Shown here piece by piece: positions 1-11,855 of a stretch of 64,000 bases of DNA. Source of the stretch: Kingdonia uniflora (lineage: Eukaryota; Streptophyta; Magnoliopsida; Ranunculales; Circaeasteraceae). The stretch is taken from NCBI GenBank assembly GCA_014058105.1, contig JACGCM010000715.1:1674001-1738000 (forward strand), written 5' to 3'. Under the pieces are notes generated by a model. The model worked only from the letters and a program-made list of their open reading frames with translations, had not been told where the DNA came from and did no database searches. The translations under genes were made by a program, and so were the position numbers. Position 1 is the stretch's first letter. The number at the start of each line of letters is the position of its first letter.

Positions 1-1677
1 GGTTACATCCTTGGAGAACTACTACGAAAAACTAATATCACTTGCGTACATATCTTTACAACACCATGTCTCTTTCCATACCTTCTGTTCTTTTGGTTTT
101 TGTTTCTTCTATTTTGTTGTTGTTATTAACTTTGTTGTTTTTTTTTATCAATCTTAGTTTTGTTTTTCTTTAATGTAGTAAACGACAAGAGGAAGAATAA
201 GATAATTATATGCTATTTTCACTAAATATATGGATTTGTCAGACTATCGTGTAACAAAACGAGTTAGGAACATCGTGCAAATAAGGTACAACATATGAGT
301 TATTAGCGTGATTATAGATATGATTTTATTTGACATGACAAATTTATCGCGACGTCTCAAGATTTTGCTGATTTAAATGATGAATCTAATTATGTGAAGT
401 TAGAATATTATAGAATATTATTACCATTATATACTATTTATATATACCAAAACATTGACCAAATAATGATATTGATCCTAGATATATTTGAATTTTGGTT
501 TTTAGGACTATAACTTTAGTGTCAATTCTTTCCTTGAACAATGGATGAATGATATGCCAAATCTCTGAATAAAAGCTTCAATTGGTTGTTTTGGCACTTT
601 ACACGTGTCTAAGGTAGTGCTAACTTTACCACCACATTGGATTAACATTCTTCATTTTCCTAGTTCTTTATTTGCAAAGCCTCACAAAACTTAACATATA
701 TAATTCAGCTGCTAACTCACTCTCAAACGTTTCTAATTCAGTAATTATAGTCTATTACTCTCAAATTTTTAGTGAGTAATAGGAGCTTTAGGGCTCAATA
801 TAATAAATATATCCTTAAATGCTGATAGGTAGTAACAAAGGCTTCATTTGGAACATGGACCATGATTTTAGATTACATAGCCTCCTTCATTTAGGTTCTA
901 CCTCTTAATTTTTCAAAGTTTCTAACCCAGTTTTAATAACACTGTACAAGTAGAAGAAAATACATTGTAAATTAGAATGATCAAATGATATGCATGAATC
1001 ACATTTGGCAGACCCCACTAAACTCAGGTCATATATCAGGTTGTTAAAGGCTTGCACTGCCGCACAAACTCTTTTGATCCTAGCCAAAGAAGACCCTTCC
1101 ATCTTAATTAGAAACCTACTTTATGGGTTCTAACATTGACACACTTCCTTCATCTCCCAAATAAAATATTCTTAAATGGTTTTAAAATGTGTTGGTTCTA
1201 GTAATACATCCTGTATTTGCTACGTATGAAAGAACTGCATTAAGAGAGGGCCTCTAGTTACATGTGCTTGCTTTCTTAGAGATTGATAGCTCAGTGAGCA
1301 ATTCTTTTGTAGATAGTTATATGTTGTATCATGAGCTGAACGCTATTCACCAAGGAAAACAAATTCCTCTGTTATCTAAACTTCTAATAATTTCTTTGTG
1401 TACTCTATCTTGGAAAGCCTCAAATTTCTTTTATGCGTCTGCCCAGGATGTTTAGGCGCTTTCTTTTTACAAAAGAATGTAAGTAGTATTAATAAAATTT
1501 TTAAAAATCCTAACCAATGTTCTTAAAGTTTTAGAAGCAACCCTGATGTGATGGCAAACCAATCACTATGTTTATGAGCAAAAATCAAACCTTTTTCTTT
1601 CCATCATGGTTTACCTTTACAGTCATTACCTTACTGCAAAAATGCATAACCGAGCAAAGCAAGGTGATTATTTTATT
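1..1677. other. AT-rich flank without recognisable genes
   Basis: I see no supported gene here. The short open frames on both strands are low-complexity and match no family I recognise. The stretch has T-rich runs near 120-180 but no clear repeat boundaries, tRNA or LTR ends. It may be old, eroded repeat DNA or true intergenic sequence. Confidence 0.5.
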
Positions 1678-2298
1678 GTGCAAATTAACTTTTAAACCCT
1701 ATATAATGACCATGAATTGGTCTAACCCCCCTTGATTATCTTTTTTAGCTTTTAAACCTTAAAATTCACCAATTTTTTAAAAGTACCAAATTTACCCTTT
1801 ATGTTTGTCTTCCCCAACACTCTCAAAACAAATCATCTGCATTTAAAAACCATTGAAAAGGGGGGGGGGTTTATTGTTGATACGGAGGGGACAAAGAAAT
1901 TATTGTATAATTGTAAAAGAGGTTTGTAGTTATGATCTAAAACCTATTCATAAGTGCAATTCTAGAGTAAGAAATAAAGTTTTTATGGGAAAAAGAGATT
2001 AATGATAGCTGATTTTGGTTTGGAGATGGTTGATATACAATTAGGGAAGATCAATTTTCGAGTTAGGGATGAGTAATTTTGTGCTGGAATGAGTAATTTT
2101 GAGTTGGGATGAGTAGTTTTGGGAATAGTGGTTTAGAATTTAAGTGGTTTTTTATTGGGGACGAGTGGTTTTGAAATGTTACGTATTCTCAGTAGTTTTA
2201 TTAATTTTTAACTTTTTAGGGTTCAAAAGCTAAAATTACAATTAGGGGGGTTAGACCAATTCCTGGTCATAATGTAGGGTCTGAAAGCTAATTTGCCC
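1678..2298. mobile_element. MITE with long terminal inverted repeats, Mutator-like
   Basis: The left arm (1678 to about 1760) and the right arm (about 2215-2298) are near-perfect reverse complements over about 80 bases. Both begin GTGCAAATTA/GGGCAAATTA and share the core TTGGTCTAACCCCCCT. The 9 bases outside each end, tattttatt (1669-1677) and atttttatt (2299-2307), agree at 7 of 9 positions, which suits the 9-bp target duplication of Mutator-type elements; both are AT-rich, so this is weak. The 621-bp element has no coding capacity. Inside are a run of 10 G (1860-1869) and several copies of a 'gatgagtaattttg'-like motif (about 2065-2180). Long inverted repeats, small size and lack of coding make it a non-autonomous Mutator-like MITE; the superfamily is inferred. 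Confidence 0.7.
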
Positions 2299-2740
2299 AT
2301 TTTTATTTCATTTTATTTTCTTACTTTACTCTTTTTTAATACTTAATGGTGTTGACATCTATCTTTTTTTTACTGTCATTCTATAGGGGGACTCAATAAA
2401 AAGGCTTCTTAAGGTTTGAGTTATTTATAGATGCACCTGTTGCATTATTAATTAAGGTGTTCTAAAATATTGTTAATCCAATTAACACCTATAACCCCCA
2501 TCATGTAGGGATGCATCTAGATAGAATTATGCCATGCCTTGATGGTATATCTATTCTATATCATTTGTTTAACCATGGAAACTCTAACGAGTGGTCCTAA
2601 AATAAAGGATGATCAATCAGTTTCATTTTTCCTAATCCTTTTTCATGTATGATTATCTCCATGGATATGGTATCTTTCTTACCCCTCTATATTAGGTTAA
2701 GTGCTTTGATGGACTGTTGTAAGGTACATAACATTAATAT
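2299..2740. other. Unassigned spacer between MITE and solo LTR
   Basis: AT-rich sequence with no open frame or repeat I can recognise. Its last five bases (2736-2740, aatat) are the left target-site duplication of the neighbouring LTR. Confidence 0.5.
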
Positions 2741-5700
2741 TGTCACGCCCCCAAAATTTGATTCTTAATAATCTATTAAGAACATGGATTATGAGGTATA
2801 ACTAGGTGTATCCCAAAGATGCCCCCAAAAAAAGTACTATAATTTAAAACAAATCCTAAATGCATCTATAACACTATTAAACTACCCAACGGAAGAATAT
2901 TCTAATAAGAGATATAACCAAATATATTACCACATGGTAACTAGAATTCCATAACTAAAATTTTAAAAAGAGATAAATCCAAGGTCATAACACATAACAT
3001 ACCAAGATAATCACAGAAAAGAGATATATGAATCACTCAAGGGAAGTATAGGAGAAGATCGGCCAAGCTACGAGTCCAATAGAAGTCGGTCCAAGTAAAA
3101 CTAAAATCCTAGCAGGATATGCACATCGTCCTAAACTAGATATAATTACTATAATATAAGAGGCATGCTAAATGAGGTAGAAAAAGTGGGAAGTCAAGTA
3201 CACAGGGACACTTTTAATTTAGTAGGACCACACTTTCGCACCCTAATGTAATTAGCAAAAATGTATCCCTTATTGTCGAGCCAGGGATTGGCAAATTCTT
3301 TTTAATTGAGCCAGAAATTAGTGAGTAATGCACTTGATCAGGGCATTCAAGGAATTTTAACCTAAAGGTCTAAAGCCTGATTTATTTTTACTTTTAGAGA
3401 TCTATGCTCATGTGGAGTATTCATGAAGAATAACAAGGCTGACAGATAACTTTTCACTTTTAGGGATCTATGCCCACAGGGAGTATTCACAAAGAAAAAT
3501 AAGGCTGATAAGTAACTAGGATATAATTTAGGAGTTTACAACCCTGAGACACTGACTAGCAGTAACCGAATCTTTTGTTTAGGGAATTGAACCCAAGGAA
3601 CATAACTATCAAATGACCTACCGCTCTTACAACCAAATGATATATCTACCCTCACTTACAACCAATATACAATGATCTTTCTATCAACATAACTATAACA
3701 AATGAATATCCTAAACTTGAAATCAAATCTAAGTCGTGACCTACCAACTCGTGAAAAATCCATAGTTTCGTTTAACTATCACAAAATACATACCAAAGAA
3801 TCATAAAAATCTTCTCTAGAATAAATACTCTCCCATCATGTTATATTAATATAGAGGGCATTTCTTAGTCAAATCGAGCCTCAGACCATTATCTCACAGT
3901 GAATAGAGTACAACACTAGGCCACCTTATTCAAAATGAACCTAATTAATGTCTAGCAAATTAATTCTTATTACTAATACAATATCTAGTGAGGAAAATGC
4001 ATTGAGAACTGCATCTTCTATAGGTTTTAATATGAGCTACTTGTATCTATCATAACCATGTCACTAGTCACAACATGCCATCTTAAATGGGATTTCATAA
4101 TTGCCTCAGACAAAACACATGCCCATAAGCTCTTTGAGTAACTCTTTGAAACAACCAAAAAATAATCAGACATAGTTCACCATGGAATACCTAACCCAAC
4201 CACATCCCCACATCCTTTTCGTTTCTCGAACTAAATCTATGATGTATGGCTTAACATGCCACTAGCCTAAGCTTTTTAAATGTCAAAACATTACTATAAT
4301 ACCTGGTTAATAGAATTTCTAAGATTCCCTGAGCTTACAAGTTTTTAGTAGGTAAAGAAATCCAAAGTGTGAAAAGAAACCTATCAACTTGTTATTACAC
4401 TAAAGGCCCAAGTCGTAAATAATCTTAATCTAGCATATCCTCTATCATTTATTTATCACCATGGCCTAATAACTAGCTCTATTGTCTATGAAAATAACAA
4501 TGTAAAGATGACGTAGAAATACTAAAGCTTCTACCAAGTACCTTATATCATAACATAGCCTCATATGTTCAAGAACTAAATATTAAATTTGAGAACACCA
4601 CAACCAAGTGCATCCCCTTAATTAATAGAACTAAATAAGTATGTCCATTAATTATGAGATCACAATAAGTTCAAGAGTAATAGCCCATACCAATTCCAAT
4701 ACCAAACACCATGACATCAACATATGGTGATCTAAGATTAGCTTAGCCTATTCAAAATGTAGGTTTATCTAGACCTTCTATTAATGCAATAGCTCTATAA
4801 TATACTAGTTAGGTTCATCTTGCTTACTGATGGTAGATATATGAACTATATGCAGCCACAATAATGGATACTAGCTATGCAAGGCAACCCTTAAAATTAC
4901 CAAGTCATTTGTTCAACCAGAAAGTAAAACATAGAGCCACTCTTAAGCATGACCACAAAACAATTATAGCTCAGGGCCATTGATAACTGACAAAGGATAC
5001 ACGATTTGGGCTAGAATTTGTCCTAAAGAGTTTTAGCGATATCATGGAAAAGAGGCAGATCTAAATTCAGACACTGATATTCATGGATTAAGATAATTCC
5101 TAACCAAAAATACTTTACTTTTAAGCAATAGGTAACTAGAAGAACATGCTCATACTACATAATACTATGTTCTAATCAAGTATATGATCAAGGACAAAAA
5201 GTACTTGCCTTTAATGAAACTTGATGAAGGCGAAGAGGCAGAGACGAAGAATGAACAATAATATCAGTGCATCATCTTCAAGCTATAGAACACCGTTATT
5301 AGGATTGGTATCTCTTTCTTGTATAATCTCAAAATTGTAGAAGGTAGGGCTTATTCAAAAGCTCTTTCTATCATAAGTTCAACAAAGGGGAATACGGATA
5401 TATGCCAAAGTCTATCAAAAGATGAAAGGGTTCTTCTACCACAAAAAATTAAAGGAATCATTGTATTTTTGTATCAAGTAATTCAGATAATAAAAATGGT
5501 TTAGCTCAAGATTCATGGGGGATTGCAGGGATTTGTAGAGTCCAATATATTGGAGAAAAGGGAGGTCTTTACTAACTAGTTCCAGGAGCTGTTTACAAAG
5601 ACAAAACTATTGGGGAAAATAAGGGCTTAGTTGAAGGAAAAATAGAAGATGGGAGAGATGGCAGTTGTATCTCTACTGGACTCTTCACGTTTGGTTTTAA

Positions 5701-5840
5701 ATTGGAAACAAAAAACTATAAAGGGCTAGGATCCAGTGAAGTATGATGTTAGATAGTAAAAGACACAAAACTTCAATAAGCCACACAATCTATTTCGTAC
5801 TAACATATACAGCAACGATGTGAAATTACGGGTCACTACA
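2741..5840. mobile_element. 3.1-kb solo LTR (or non-coding LTR element) with target-site duplication
   Basis: The segment starts TGTCACGCCCCC and ends GGGTCACTACA, giving TG...CA ends with imperfectly inverted termini as expected of an LTR. It is flanked by identical 5-bp direct repeats, aatat at 2736-2740 and aatat at 5841-5845, the hallmark of LTR-retrotransposon integration. No gag, pol, primer-binding site or second LTR copy is visible in the 3100 bases, so the simplest reading is a solo LTR left by recombination between two long LTRs. A non-coding element with short LTRs is possible. The short open frame at 5319-5504 matches nothing I know. Orientation cannot be fixed. Confidence 0.65.
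3390..3521. repeat. 66-bp direct tandem duplication inside the solo LTR
   Basis: Units 3390-3455 and 3456-3521 align without gaps over most of their length. Shared blocks include acttttag, gatctatgc, ggagtattca and aaggctga. Differences are scattered substitutions, so the duplication is not recent. Confidence 0.75.
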
Positions 5841-5845
5841 AATAT

Positions 5846-6739
5846 TAGCGAGATAGTCTGTTTTAGTTCGAAGAGATTATAACTAAATTCTACATTAGTT
5901 TTTTTACCCCACCAAAAAGACTACATTAGTAGCGAGTAATAATTAAATCATTGTCAGACCAGTTTAATACTTTAAATTATGGTTCTTATATTGTATATAT
6001 CCCTACCAGTCACAAGATTTTTGTATGTAATTCCTTGGCTGAATATTAAATATTTATTGACCCTTATAATTCTTCTACTTGTCAAATTGGATTTCATTCA
6101 TTCATATTTTTTTTTCTTGAGTTGTTCTTACAAGTTTCTTGCCTAATGCCCCAGTGTATATTTGTTTTTCTGTGGCTCCAATGTTTAAAGGGAGCACAAG
6201 TACTCTTCTGACATAATTCACCTTCTATTTTCCATTGTCTGCCTCTCTCTTTTATGAAGATTTTAGAATTTTAGCAAAAATGGTAAAGCACTTGATATAG
6301 TAATGATGAAAGATATATGCATCTTAAGAGATGGTGGTTCAAATCCACCATAATTCATGATGTTATTATGCAATTTCAGGGTTTTGGATTGCACTAACAA
6401 AAAATATAAAATTATCTAGGCTAATTACAAGTTAATGCTAAGCTGAAGGGTATCTTCTTAAGAATATTTGTCTATTCTTACATCTCAAAAATATATATTG
6501 CTGATGCCTTTGTATTTCTCTGTTAATGATACTTTGTTTGGTATTATCACTACCGTAAGAGAGTCTTGATTATGAGATATATTTGGGGGGAGTGTAGCAG
6601 ATAAAGCAATAAGTGGCTTCTTGAGCTAAGGCTGAGTATCCTGGTGTATTGTTTTTAATAGTTAATAACATTATGACAATAGTCGTTGGCCAAAGAACAT
6701 GCTTTAGTTGAAGGGCAATACAATACATAGTATGGATCT
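5846..6739. other. Intergenic stretch between solo LTR and LINE
   Basis: No coding region is supported. The only structure I can see is the tRNA-like fold at 6266-6356, listed separately. The minus-strand frame at 6570-6827 lies downstream of the LINE stop codon and looks like LINE 3' tail or flanking DNA, not a gene. Confidence 0.45.
6266..6356 (+). ncRNA. tRNA-like fold, possible SINE head or tRNA relic
   Basis: A T-arm is clear: GGTGG (6333-6337), loop TTCAAAT, CCACC (6345-6349). It contains a near-consensus pol III B box, GGTTCAAATCC (6336-6346). Upstream, TAGCAAAAATGG (6272-6283) followed by TAAAGCA resembles an A box and D-loop. GAATTTT (6266-6272) and ATAATTC (6350-6356) can pair at 6 of 7 positions as an acceptor stem. 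The A-to-B box distance of 64 nt is longer than in a standard tRNA and I cannot place an anticodon, so a functional tRNA is unlikely. A tRNA-derived SINE or a decayed tRNA fits better. Confidence 0.4.
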
Positions 6740-9700
6740 TTCTTTTTATTTGCAAAAGGTAAGCAAATATATTAAAGAAATAATAAGAGATTGTAGACAA
6801 GTCTTGTAATTCTCTAAATAATAGCAATGGGTTATTGCATTACACTATTACAAGAATTAATCAAATCTAAAATATTCCACCCAGGGGACCTCAATCTTCT
6901 GTAAGAAGATAGGTCTGCCAGTATGCCAAATTTTAGTAAGAGTAACTATTCTAGCAGCTATGTTTGCAACATTATCAGTACTTAAATTATACTCCCTTCA
7001 GGAGTGTTTAAGCCTGATTTGAAGCATGGAGGAGATGTGTTCCCATCTAGCCCTGAGTTCCCATGGAATTTTATATTAATAAAGGCACTGATTGTAGCTT
7101 TAGAGTCAGAAACTAAGAACGCCTTTAACCAATTGTTGTCCAATGCAGTATTAATAGCATAGAAGATATTGCTATATTTAACATAGTATGATGTTGTAAC
7201 ACCAATGTTCACCATTAGGACCCCAAAGAAATTTCCATTGTGGGCTCAAAAAGTATAACCAGTGCTAGCTGTACCTAGATTACTAAGACTTGATCCATCA
7301 CAGTTTATTTTGACTTCCTCATACCATAGGAGCTCTCACATGTAGGATCTAATCTTGCGAGCTTTCCTTCTTTTAAACCTAATTTACAGATTGCTTAGGA
7401 GAGCCATTTCTACCTGGTTATTGTTCATAAATCCTTTAGATTTGGATGAAGAGTCATGTATAGCACTATAGATGAGTTGTTTGATGAAAGTAGCAGAAGG
7501 AGCTGGATTTTTATGACTAATTTTGTTTCGGATAAACCAAATTTAGTTTACACAAGCCATAACTCCATTCACCCATAGATCCTCAACATAAGAATTGTAG
7601 TGGTTTGCAACTTGAATGATATATTTCAACTCCCACTTATCAATTTTGATACCAAATAAGTCTCCTAACTAACTCCAGATTCTCCTGGAAATAGTGTACT
7701 AAAAAATAAATGATTAGTATTCTCCACATCAGACTTGCATAATCTATATTAAGACACCAGCTGAATAGATCTAGATTGAATCTTCTGGTCAGTTGGAACA
7801 ACATTCTGAATAATTTTCCAAGTCAAGTTAGAGTGTCTATGATAAAAAGAGTTTTTCCAAATATATTTCTTCCTCCAACATGCAGGACAGTTGTTTTTAA
7901 GGCTTTCATGTACAATTTTCACACTAAAAACACCATGTATGTCAGGCTTATAGATGCAAGTATCAACTCTATATTATTTAAGAAGATGGAGTTCAAATCA
8001 ATACCAGTTAAGTTTAGAATAAAGAGAGCTTCAAGATTTGGATTCCAAACCCCATTAATCAGGATAATTGAGACTTGAGCTTTGTATGATTTTCAGGGAA
8101 GGTGTAAAAGAACAGGGATATTACTAATGGCACCCATACCAACCCAATTGTCCCTCTAGGCGTCAATAACAAAGTCAGTGCCAATTATCCAAGTTGAATC
8201 ATTTAAGACTGTAAAGTAGACAGATTAAATACCAGCCCATATAGATGATTTATGATAATATTGGATAATGTATCCATGTTAGTGAAGTATTTAGCTTTCG
8301 TGTAACTAGCCCAAATACTACCCTTTTGAACTATATCCCATGCTAACTTCAGCCACATTTCTTTGTTAATATCGCCCAGCTTCCTTAACCCCAATCATCC
8401 TTTAAAGTTTAGCTTACAACACTTCACCCATGTTCTTGTAACACCTTTTCTTTTGTTCGGATCCCCACTCCATATAAAATTTCTAATAATAGCCTCCCCC
8501 TCTTTTAAAATAGAAGAAGGCCATTTATAAATAGACATGCAGTATATTTGCATGCTAGACAAGATAGAATAAGCTAACACTACCCTCTCTTGTATTAAAA
8601 ACATTCTACCAACATAAAAATTAGCTCTTTTCTTAATCTTGTCAGTCATAGTTCTTAAGCAACTATTATTAACTCTACCTTGAATTAAAGGAATCCCCAA
8701 ATAAGTTTAAGGGAAAGTATCTTGTCTAATATTGAAATGGGTTTGAACTTGATGCCTCCTTGAAGTTGGCATACCACCTATGAAGAGCTTGCTTTTGATA
8801 AGATTTATCTACTGGCCAATAGCTCCTTGATATCTTTCTAATAGCTTCTTAAGAGCTTTAAGACCTTTAATTGCTCCATTAGAGAAGATAATGATGTCAT
8901 CTACAAATAGAAGATGAGAAGGACAATGGACCCCCTTCTAAGAAGCCATAGGATAAATAAGAGATTTCTCCTTTAACCAAATAATACCTCTGCTGAGAAC
9001 TTCTTCAGCAATGGCGAAGGGGTAATAAAGGATCACCTTTTCATAATCACCTTGTTGACTTGAAAAAGCCACATGGATCTTCATTTATCATGATAGATGT
9101 ATTAGAGCTACTGGGAATGCATTTAATCTAGTTACAGTAGGTTTTAGAAAACCCAAATCTTTATAGAATAGATAGAAGAAATTTCCAATCAAGAGTATCA
9201 AAAGCCTGAGATATATCAATCTTTAAAGCCATACTGCCTCCCCACCTTTTATTATCTAGCCCATTGATCAACTCGCTAGCCAAGCCAATAACAGTTTGAC
9301 TTCTTTTACCAGGTAAGAAGGCACCCTGATGAGAGGTCATAATTTGGATAGCCACCTCTTTAAGCCGAGTAGCCATAATTTTACTTATAATCTTGAAGCA
9401 GAATTTACTAAGGCAAATAGGCCTATATTGATTGAGCCTAGTTGTTTGCTCTTATTTAGGAATCAAGATTATAAAGCTAGAATTATAACCATTAGAAATT
9501 ATACACTCAACAAAGAAAGATATCACAACAGCACATACCTCTTTATGAATATTATCCCAGAACTTATGAAAGAAGAATCCCTAAAAACCATCAGGGCCAG
9601 GAAAACTGTCAGCATTCATAGAAAACATTACAATCTTAACTTCTTCAACTTTAGGAATACAGCTCAGCATACTAATGTCTTCTTCAGTAATAAGCCTATG

Positions 9701-10025
9701 CAACATCTACAAAATATTTTCTTCATGGATAACTCTCTCATCAACCTTGAACTTCTATTTGTAGAACCCCACAATATATTTAAAAATTTCCTGCTGAGAT
9801 ATAAGACTTGCACCATCTTCTTTGACAAGGTTAGTGATCATTGATCTCTTCCTCTTCAGTTTGGTGATAACATGAAAAAATTACGTATTTCTCTCTCCAG
9901 CATTCACCCATTTCAGCCTGGATTTATGTAGGCTCAGTTGCTTATTTTGTAGGAAAGTATTATTGAGGTTCACTTGGACTTTAATCATCTCTCAAGCCAT
10001 AAAGTCACTTTCGTGATATATCAAT
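6740..10025 (-). mobile_element. Decayed, 5'-truncated L1-type LINE
   Basis: The minus strand carries, from high to low coordinates, the end of the endonuclease-RT linker, the reverse transcriptase, the finger/thumb region and an RNase H domain: a plant L1 ORF2 lacking its endonuclease and ORF1. The 5' side stops at about 10025 against the CACTA-like end. The stop codon closing the RNase H region is at 6857-6859. An A-rich stretch on the minus strand near 6740-6750 may be the 3' tail; this end is approximate. Many in-frame stops show that it is dead. Confidence 0.8.
6857..10020 (-). pseudogene. LINE ORF2 remnant (reverse transcriptase and RNase H)
   Basis: The region upstream of RT (9880-9990) reads KSRLKWVNAGERNT then a stop then FFHVITK, the conserved plant-LINE motif just before RT with Lys turned into a stop. 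RT motif KIDISQAFDTLDWKF lies in 9161-9376, and the catalytic box reads LLFVDDIIIFS near 8900-8925. The post-RT region GIPLIQGRV and FIWSGDPNKRKG is in 8395-8700, continuing at 8203-8394. An RNase H domain starts at NCDGSSLSN near 7310 and runs through LVSDSKATISAF (6982-7215) to the stop at 6857. The RNase H Glu position appears lost. In life ORF2 would copy the element RNA into DNA at a nicked target. This copy is inactive. Confidence 0.8.
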
Positions 10026-10640
10026 CACTAGGCCAAAATGAGTAAAAAATGATGGGGCAGGTCAGTCATTATTTTGCTAAATTAACATCCATTTTAGTCC
10101 AAAAAAGCATCGCTCTTTTTGTTGTAGTTTTATGTTATCGACTTGAAAAGCGTCATAATTAACGACTGAGGGGTGGGTTAAAGTATCCATCGTATTTACT
10201 AAAATTTATGTCCCTTTTAACAATTGTATTTTTGGTTGTAATAGAATGACACAATTCGTAGTCACAACAACTGACGTATTTCATACACTTTATGACTATA
10301 AAATTTGTTTCTCTATGCGTCGCTAACCTATACATCAAAAATAATAAGCGTAGTAGCCAATTTTTGAAATATCTAGTAACAAATTTATAAGTTGTTTTAT
10401 ACATCGTAAGAAATACATCACAAATGACAGTCACAACATCAGTCATAATAATTACATTTTAAGACATGACAAGTAGTCATTTTTTATATGTCGAAAATAT
10501 AAACGTCCTAATTTTTGTCGCATTAACACTAATTTTGTTTCAATATACAACAATCATATCAATCGGGTCATAATCACAAAAGTTGTTATAAATTTCATTA
10601 ACTAGAAGCAATTAATGTAAAAACAACAAATTTCAATAAC
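10026..10640. mobile_element. Possible CACTA (En/Spm-like) transposon end
   Basis: At 10026 the sequence begins CACTAGGCC, exactly where recognisable LINE coding stops. The next about 600 bases contain repeated short motifs around gtcataa, cgtc and gacgt in both orientations (for example near 10150, 10255-10330 and 10400-10445), like CACTA subterminal repeats. No matching inverted end (…CCTAGTG) was found to the right, so the second terminus is missing or lies where I could not recognise it. A transposase tail at 12503-12788 fits the same superfamily, but the link is inference. Confidence 0.35.
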
Positions 10641-10989
10641 AAGAACAAGTTTTATTATAAATTAAAAGGTTATTATTGCCTAATTTCAATGTCAAACTTT
10701 ATTTCAAGAAACAATAAAATAAAAAGATGACATTTACCCAAAATAGATAAGACTCTTGTACCATACAATAGTTTTACCCGAAGTTTCTACCCCTCACTCC
10801 ATCAGGTGAAAGTAAATCTCTTGTTGCCTACAAAAGAATAAAAAGTGATCGTGAGTAGATAGTAGAAGAACGTTTAAACACATAACAAGTTGTCTTAACA
10901 ACATTGGAACTCATAAGGCTAGAATAAATATTTTTGAATGAAGAACCATAATTTATCATTGAACGAAGTATAGCATTGAGCAACCATAA
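10641..10989. other. Unassigned spacer
   Basis: AT-rich sequence without a supported gene. If the CACTA interpretation is right, this would be inside that element. Confidence 0.4.
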
Positions 10990-11085
10990 TTTATCATCTT
11001 AGGGCACCTGCTTTTTTGTAGGGCTCATCTTACCTGCTTTCTTATAAGGCAGGGCTCATCTTAGGGCACCTACTTTCTTTTAGGG
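10990..11085. repeat. Short degenerate tandem repeat
   Basis: About three imperfect copies of a 25-35-bp unit containing agggctcatctta and cctgctttctt. The spacing is irregular and copies differ by internal insertions of gggca. Confidence 0.55.
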
Positions 11086-11417
11086 TGAGGTAAAAGATGA
11101 ATCCCCAGGCATTTTTTTTGAAGTACTTCAGAGACGACTGTCCATGGCTAACATAATAGAAGAAGATCATAATAGCTAGGAAGAGATGCTAGCCTAAGGT
11201 GCTCCATTTAAAGAAGAGGATTTGGGATGAAGAAGCTTGGAAGGTAAAAAGCACTCACCAGTTACAGTGGGTACCGGTATACACAGGGAAGGGATTTTTA
11301 TCCAACATTGTACGACCAGTGTCAATGTCTCCCAACTTGACGCACACCCCAAGCAGACTCACATATGTCACCTCATTGAATTACAAATCTCTCGACTGCA
11401 TTATTTGCAGTATCTTT

Positions 11418-11855
11418 AAGGCATTCTCCACCAAAAAGTTCAATGATGAGTATTTTTCATTTAATGAAGATGCTCAATGTACGGTGTGCCTATGTTAGTA
11501 CCAAGAAAAGGATATACTATGTATTCTTCCCTACTATGGCCATTCCTTCCATGTGACATGCATAAATATATGGCATCAATAGCATGCCACATGTCTAGTC
11601 TATCAAATTTCTCTTTATAATTATACAGAGAAAAAATGGTCTATGCAACCTATGTTCAGTTCAGGTTTGAGATCTCCTCACAGAATGAATTTTCTTGATT
11701 CACATTCATATTATTGTTTCTTTACTAGCCCGAGTTATTCCTTAAGATTCGTTGATAGCCAAAGGATGGAGCCCACCCAAGAAGATCATTTTGCATCTGA
11801 TCTTGATGTAGCAGAAGCTGGAGAGAACATGACCACCTTGTCTCAAGGAAATTAG
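11418..11855 (+). pseudogene. RING-H2 (ATL-like) E3 ubiquitin ligase pseudogene fragment
   Basis: One continuous frame interrupted by two stops (11496-11498 and one before HATC) encodes a RING-H2 finger with exact family spacing: C-x2-C-x14-[Y]-x-H-x2-H-x2-C-x10-C-x2-[Y]. Visible parts are NEDAQCTVCL, YQEKDILCILP, YGHSFHVTCINIW and HATCLVY. Two zinc-binding Cys are replaced by Tyr, each explained by one G-to-A change. The part after the finger (GLRSPHRM to TLSQGN, 11643-11855) resembles the tail of ATL-type proteins. Upstream, KAFSTKKFNDEYFS matches the conserved pre-RING segment. The frame before about 11418 is not recognisable and no start or membrane segment is visible. RING-H2 proteins pass ubiquitin from an E2 to substrates; this one cannot fold. 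Confidence 0.75.

Noticed and set aside
905..1455. Short open frames at 905-1102 (minus) and 1264-1455 (plus)
   Set aside because: No family likeness, low complexity and no promoter or splice context; expected by chance in AT-rich DNA.
7776..8078. 100-codon plus-strand frame
   Set aside because: Lies opposite the LINE ORF2 remnant and is a shadow of it.
9329..9844. 171-codon plus-strand frame
   Set aside because: Antisense to LINE RT sequence whose motifs are clear on the minus strand; no own similarity.
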